Source: Candidatus Hodarchaeota archaeon
GTDB taxonomy: Archaea > Asgardarchaeota > Heimdallarchaeia > Hodarchaeales > YT1-039
Direction of reading: 5' to 3'
DNA length: 10,055 bases
Assembly (NCBI GenBank): GCA_016840025.1
Contig: JAEOTF010000048.1
Span: 1-10,055, forward strand
Made by a program: the position numbers and the translations under genes. Of this stretch, positions 6,295 to 10,055 are shown piece after piece; the first letter of the stretch is position 1; each line of letters begins with the position of its first letter. Below the pieces are notes generated by a model. The model did not search any database. It had not been told where the DNA came from and was given only the letters and a program-made list of their open reading frames with translations.

Positions 6295-6428
6295 TTGAGT
6301 TCACCCTATGAATTACATGTCAATTACATGAATTGAACTAAATTACATTTATAAACTGTTAATCCAATTCAAAAAAAAATCTATCCACTACAAAAATCCC
6401 CTACAAAAAAAAAAATGGTCGTGAGAGT
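6295..6428. promoter_or_regulatory. Shared divergent promoter region of fno and gdhA
   Basis: These 134 bp separate two divergent genes. TTTATAAA at 6348-6355 is its own reverse complement, so it could act as a TATA box in either direction. It lies about 54 bases from the fno start and about 73 from the gdhA start. Three copies of a nine-base repeat lie between it and fno: AATTACATG at 6311-6319 and 6322-6330, and AATTACATT at 6341-6349, the last overlapping the TATA box. This placement would suit a repressor or activator site. The gdhA leader is A-rich (runs near 6370 and 6405) and has only a weak ribosome site. Confidence 0.5.
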
Positions 6429-7784
6429 ATGGATCCCTACATAGAATCCGTTTATAACAAAGTAATAGAACGTGATCCTGATCAGAAAATCTTTCATCAA
6501 GCTGTGTTAGAAGTTTTGGAAACTCTAGCGCCGGCAATTAAGAAATATCCTAAATTTAAGGATGCTTCAATTCTAGAAAGAATTGTTGAGCCCGAGCGTA
6601 TGATTGTTTTTCGTGTTCCTTGGGTAGACAAAGATGGTAAACTTCAGGTAAATCGTGGTATGCGAGTCCAATTCAACTCAGCAATTGGACCATACAAAGG
6701 CGGTTTACGCTTCCATCCCACAGTAAACCTTGGCATGATTAAATTCCTTGGATTTGAACAGGTATTCAAGAACAGTCTTACTACTCTCCCTATGGGCGGC
6801 GGTAAAGGTGGCTCTGATTTTGATCCAAAAGGCAAAACTGACGCGGAAGTCATGAGTTTTTGCTATTCATTTATGAATGAGCTATATCGGCATATTGGTC
6901 AATTCACGGATGTACCTGCAGGTGATATCGGAGTAGGTGCTCGTGAGATAGGCTTTTTGTACGGAGCCTTCCGAAAACTCACTAATGACCATGGCACCTG
7001 TGTTTTAACTGGTAAAGGTCCAGTATATGGCGGTTCATTAATTCGACCTGAAGCTACTGGTTATGGCTGTGTTTACTTTGTTCAAGAAATGCTAAAAACT
7101 CGAAACATGGACATGAAGGACAAAATAGCTCTTGTTTCAGGTTCAGGAAATGTTGCACAATTTACTACTGAAAAATTAATCGACCTTGGTGCTAAAGTAG
7201 TTACATTAAGTGATTCAGGCGGAGCGATTTATGATCCTGACGGTGTTGATAGAGCGAAATTAGATTGGGTTTTGGATCTGAAAAACGTTCAACGTGGTCG
7301 TATCAAAGAATATCATGAGCACTTCGGTGGAAATACAGAATATCATCCAGGTAAACGACCTTGGGAGCTTATTAAAGCTGATTTAGCATTTCCAAGTGCG
7401 ACTCAAAATGAAATTAACGGTACTGAAGCCAAAACAATGGTAGATAATGGTGTAATAGCTATTGGTGAAGGTGCTAATATGCCTACTGAACCTCCTGGTA
7501 TTGAAGTTTTCCAAGAAAACAAGATACTTTATGGTCTTGGAAAAGCTGCAAATGCAGGTGGAGTCTCTGTATCTGGTCTTGAAATGTCACAGAACAGTCT
7601 ACGTATCTCTTGGACAAGGGAAGAAGTAGATCAAAGACTGCACGGGATCATGGTCGCCATCCATAAAACTTGTCATGAGACTGCAAAGAAATTCGGAGAA
7701 CCTGGCAATTACGTGTTAGGTGCAAACATCGGTGGTTTCCTAAAAGTCGCTGAAGCTATGATGGCTCAAGGTTATATCTATTAG
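6429..7784 (+). CDS. gdhA: NADP-type glutamate dehydrogenase (hexameric, 450-residue class)
   Basis: The enzyme interconverts 2-oxoglutarate plus ammonia and glutamate, using NADP(H). At 451 residues it is closely similar throughout to the E. coli GdhA/fungal NADP-GDH class and longer than the 410-420-residue GDH of many archaea. Substrate-binding Lys90 lies in GPYKGGLRFHP, catalytic Lys126 in PMGGGKGGSDFDPKG and Asp166 in PAGDIGVG. GSGNVAQ (238-244) starts the dinucleotide-binding fold, and SDSGG follows the second strand. CATQNE-like (SATQNEI) and GEGANMPT complete the signature, so the enzyme should be active. NADP preference is inferred from this class. ATG 6429 aligns with the family start. 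The gene is divergent from fno and ends before a T-rich stretch, so it is probably transcribed alone. The bacterial-type class suggests acquisition by lateral transfer at some time. Confidence 0.96.
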   Translation: MDPYIESVYNKVIERDPDQKIFHQAVLEVLETLAPAIKKYPKFKDASILERIVEPERMIVFRVPWVDKDGKLQVNRGMRVQFNSAIGPYKGGLRFHPTVNLGMIKFLGFEQVFKNSLTTLPMGGGKGGSDFDPKGKTDAEVMSFCYSFMNELYRHIGQFTDVPAGDIGVGAREIGFLYGAFRKLTNDHGTCVLTGKGPVYGGSLIRPEATGYGCVYFVQEMLKTRNMDMKDKIALVSGSGNVAQFTTEKLIDLGAKVVTLSDSGGAIYDPDGVDRAKLDWVLDLKNVQRGRIKEYHEHFGGNTEYHPGKRPWELIKADLAFPSATQNEINGTEAKTMVDNGVIAIGEGANMPTEPPGIEVFQENKILYGLGKAANAGGVSVSGLEMSQNSLRISWTREEVDQRLHGIMVAIHKTCHETAKKFGEPGNYVLGANIGGFLKVAEAMMAQGYIY

Positions 7785-7802
7785 AATTAATCTTAAACGT
7801 GA

Positions 7803-7830
7803 TTTCTTTTTTTTCTTTTTTCTATTTTCT
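7803..7830 (+). terminator. T-rich transcription terminator of gdhA
   Basis: About 20 bases after the gdhA stop there is a pyrimidine stretch with successive T-runs of eight, six and four interrupted by single C or CTA. No stem-loop precedes it. Oligo-T runs of this kind are the usual archaeal intrinsic terminator. Confidence 0.55.
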
Positions 7831-7880
7831 CTATAATTATCAGTCTATTTTCTCGATAATTTAATTTATTTGCAATATTA

Positions 7881-7895
7881 TAGTTTTTAAAACTA
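7881..7895 (+). promoter_or_regulatory. Inverted repeat in the promoter region of the three-helix membrane gene
   Basis: TAGTTTT-t-AAAACTA is a perfect 15-base inverted repeat, 17 bases before the ATG at 7912. It contains a TTTTTAAAA core that is TATA-like. It is too close to the ATG for an archaeal TATA box with a leader, so an operator or a 5'-leader element is more likely. AT-rich palindromes also arise by chance. Confidence 0.25.
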
Positions 7896-7911
7896 CAAAT
7901 TGTAACTTGGA

Positions 7912-8439
7912 ATGATTACTTTGTCATGGTTTAAGAAGAAAGATCCAGATAAAAAGGAACCAAAAGTTTCTAGCTTCCAAAAAATGAAAGAAACCTTAAC
8001 TAAATCGTTTGATGAGGTAAAGGAAGAGTTTACAGAAAAATCTGTGGAGAGTAGGGTCAAACAGACATCTCGACCAGAAGAGTTTGTTTATTCGATTTAT
8101 GGGTGGTTTTGGGGGTTGCTCTTATGGATTACTATTGTATTTATTGGAATCATATTTGCATTATCCAATCCCAAATTATGGCTTGTAGCTATCCTTCTCA
8201 TAATTGCTTTACCTTTTGGGGTCTATTATTGTCTCACTCATATGATTCCTAGCATTAAAATCTTTGGTTTTACAATTTTCGATCGCAATAAACTATCAAT
8301 GAAACAACAAATGAATTTTTCGACAGCTGTAGCTAGAATGATAACTAGAGAATTTATTAGAGAGAATCCATTAGCTGCTTACTCGGTTTTATTATTCTTT
8401 GGTCTTCTATTGATAGCTTTCCTAAGTGCTTACTGGTGA
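7912..8439 (+). CDS. Small membrane protein of unknown function, three predicted helices
   Basis: I do not recognise a family for this 175-residue protein. Residues 1-57 are highly charged and lysine-rich (FKKKDPDKKEP near the start) with a likely amphipathic helix at about 20-50 and no signal peptide. Three hydrophobic segments follow: about 64-84 (rich in Trp), 88-109, and 154-174, ending only one residue before the C-terminus. Between the second and third lies a polar loop (about 110-153) with FDRNKLSMKQQMNFSTAVARM. The basic N-terminus suggests that it is cytoplasmic. ATG 7912 has no strong ribosome site upstream. The gene stands alone, downstream of the gdhA terminator and convergent with the acyl-CoA ligase, so context gives no clear role. 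Confidence 0.75.
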   Translation: MITLSWFKKKDPDKKEPKVSSFQKMKETLTKSFDEVKEEFTEKSVESRVKQTSRPEEFVYSIYGWFWGLLLWITIVFIGIIFALSNPKLWLVAILLIIALPFGVYYCLTHMIPSIKIFGFTIFDRNKLSMKQQMNFSTAVARMITREFIRENPLAAYSVLLFFGLLLIAFLSAYW

Positions 8440-8443
8440 AGAG

Positions 8444-8449
8444 AAAAAA
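8444..8449 (-). terminator. Possible T-run terminator of the acyl-CoA ligase gene
   Basis: On the minus strand a T6 run within CTACTTTTTTCTCTT lies about 35 bases past the ligase stop, in the 44-bp gap between convergent genes. The call rests on composition and position only. Confidence 0.3.
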
Positions 8450-8483
8450 GTAGTAAAGAGGAATACTTTCGAATTTAACCTGA

Positions 8484-10055
8484 TTATTCTTTCTCTTCCT
8501 CTCGTAACTCTCGTCTAAGCACTTTTCCTACTTGGGTCATCGGTAAAGTTTCTCGAATCTCAATATATTCCTCACTGTGAGGTTGTTTGTATTTAACCAA
8601 TTTGTCCTTACAATAATTTAGGACTTCTTCTTTACTTAGTTCTTCATCTGGTTTGATAACAACAAAGATCTTTACAGTTTCCCCTACTTTAGGATGTGGA
8701 ACCCCAATCACAGCTGCGTTAGAGATTTTCGGGTGAGCAATCAACACTTCTTCAATCTCTCGTGGATAAGCTTTGAATCCGCCTACATCGATCATGTCTT
8801 TCTTCCGATCAGTTATATAGAAGTAGAAATCCTCGTCATATTTACCGATGTCCCCGGTTAGGAAAAATCGCTTGCCATCTATCGTTTTCATGACATTTTC
8901 TGTCTCAGCTGGTTTATTGTAGTAGCCTAACATAACCTGTGGTCCAGAAATAGCAATCTCTCCTTCCTCATTGGGTCCAAGAGGTTTTATTCCGGTTTCA
9001 AGATCAACAATTATCGCTTCAGTATCTGGAAAAGGTAATCCAATGCTTCCTTCTTTTTTCAAAGGTTTACCTACGCCTGGTGTAGGCGCCATGGGGTTCC
9101 CATGTGTTATAGGGGATGTTTCTGTTAACCCATAGCCTTCACACATGTTAGCTTCTGTCACTCGTTCATATTCTTGCAACATTGCCAGTGGTACAGGTGC
9201 TGCTCCTGCAACAGACACTCGAATGGACTTTAAATCATATTCAGAAATCTTAGGATGTTGTAATATCGCTATATAAAGTGTGGGAACGGCACAAAAAACC
9301 TCTACCTTATATTTCTGGAGAAGCTCAAGAATCTTGATAAATTTTCCCTCGCGTGGATCCACCATCAGCACACAGAGGCCTCCAAACCTTATTGATGCAT
9401 TCATAGCCGTAGTAGCACCAAAACTATGATAAAAAGGCAATGATCCCATAAAAACTGTTTTTCCATGTTCCAGTGGTGGATTAAACCAATTTTCACCCAT
9501 AATTGTATTATTTAGGAGATTACGGTGAGATAACATTGCCCCTTTGGGTGTACCAGTTGTTCCTCCAGTAAACATGATGACAGCAACATCATTCTGCTTT
9601 CGTTCAACTTTCGGACGATTTTCTGCTGAATATTGAGTTAAGATTTCATGCATGAAGAAATCTCGAGGATCTTTCTTACTAATTTTACCAACTAATGAGC
9701 CCAGAAATCCTTTCACTTTCGATAAAAGAGGTTTAATACTTGCAACAACGATAAATTCTAGATTTGTTTTTCCCGAGTCTCTTACCTTCTTACATGTCTC
9801 ATACGGTTGAGCTGCAGGGGTGATCATATCCGCACATACAATTCCCTTAGCTTCACTTTGAATCAATTGTTCCGTTAGCTCTGCAACAGGATATTGAAAG
9901 TTTAATGAAACAACAGTAGCTCCAGCTTTGAGGACTCCATAATAAGCAATCACGAATTCAAGCAGGTTGGGAAGGAATACAGCAATTTTGTCGTCAGGTT
10001 TGATACCTTTATCCACCAGAAAGGCAGCAAATTTATCTGTGGCTTCCCCCAATTC
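8484..10055 (-). CDS. Long-chain acyl-CoA ligase, FadD-like (partial, N-terminus outside window)
   Basis: This adenylate-forming (ANL) enzyme activates a carboxylic acid, probably a fatty acid, with ATP and then forms the CoA thioester. The reading frame is open to the right edge (523 complete codons visible); a TTG at 10052 is not the start, because family members have some 30-50 more residues before this point. Motifs in order are the ATP-binding loop FTGGTTGTPKGAMLSH, then GYGLTETSP, LTGDIGKYDED, RKKDMIDVGGFKAYPREIE, and the C-terminal catalytic lysine in MTQVGKVLRREL. All core residues look intact. A basic insertion (KPLLSKVKGFLGSLVGKISKK) before the ATP loop, seen in long-chain enzymes, may help membrane contact. 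In an archaeon, such genes are usually linked to fatty-acid breakdown or scavenging of acids; chain-length preference cannot be told. It converges on the membrane-protein gene. Confidence 0.93.
   Translation of the reverse strand, partial: ELGEATDKFAAFLVDKGIKPDDKIAVFLPNLLEFVIAYYGVLKAGATVVSLNFQYPVAELTEQLIQSEAKGIVCADMITPAAQPYETCKKVRDSGKTNLEFIVVASIKPLLSKVKGFLGSLVGKISKKDPRDFFMHEILTQYSAENRPKVERKQNDVAVIMFTGGTTGTPKGAMLSHRNLLNNTIMGENWFNPPLEHGKTVFMGSLPFYHSFGATTAMNASIRFGGLCVLMVDPREGKFIKILELLQKYKVEVFCAVPTLYIAILQHPKISEYDLKSIRVSVAGAAPVPLAMLQEYERVTEANMCEGYGLTETSPITHGNPMAPTPGVGKPLKKEGSIGLPFPDTEAIIVDLETGIKPLGPNEEGEIAISGPQVMLGYYNKPAETENVMKTIDGKRFFLTGDIGKYDEDFYFYITDRKKDMIDVGGFKAYPREIEEVLIAHPKISNAAVIGVPHPKVGETVKIFVVIKPDEELSKEEVLNYCKDKLVKYKQPHSEEYIEIRETLPMTQVGKVLRRELREEEKE

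Noticed and set aside
1..10055. CRISPR array or defence island
   Set aside because: There are no regularly spaced repeats and no recognisable cas or defence genes; the coding content is housekeeping and metabolic apart from the GTPase block.

Overview
The window most likely comes from an archaeon of the Asgard group. The main evidence is a canonical Ras/Rab-type small GTPase next to a protein that looks like a longin-type fold. It also carries an archaeal/eukaryotic-type FEN1 nuclease and an F420-dependent NADP reductase. The DNA is AT-rich, GTG/TTG starts are probably used, and TATA-like boxes and T-rich stretches flank the genes. The phylum call is inference; I could not run a phylogeny, and nothing here fixes the lineage within Asgard.

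Left block (1-2330). A minus-strand pair holds the small GTPase (884-1405) followed 49 bp later by a membrane protein with bestrophin-like motifs (1-834, its C-terminus lies outside the window). Across a 469-bp divergent gap, the plus strand carries a 151-residue protein with a predicted longin/roadblock-like order of strands and helices. Such small proteins are often partners or regulators of small GTPases.

Middle block (2331-5532). Next come a relic that I read as the decayed 3' end of a tnpB gene (IS200/IS605-IS1341 type), with its right-end hairpin at 2337-2356, and an AT-rich promoter region. A compact plus-strand run follows: flap endonuclease FEN1, a Maf nucleotide pyrophosphatase and a DmpA-type P1 peptidase, with gaps of 28 and 42 bp. 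FEN1 and Maf fit a genome-maintenance/nucleotide-sanitation theme; the peptidase has no obvious link to them.

Right block (5533-10055). The F420H2:NADP oxidoreductase (minus) and an NADP-type glutamate dehydrogenase (plus) are divergent. They share a 134-bp intergenic region holding a self-complementary TATA box and three AATTACAT repeats. Together they could link the F420 pool to NADPH and ammonia assimilation or glutamate breakdown. After a T-rich terminator comes a three-helix membrane protein of unknown function. Convergent to it is a long-chain acyl-CoA ligase whose N-terminus lies beyond the right edge.

The points most worth following up are the GTPase/longin/bestrophin-like neighbourhood, the tnpB relic, and the shared Fno-GDH control region. 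I see no tRNA, rRNA, CRISPR array or intact mobile element.
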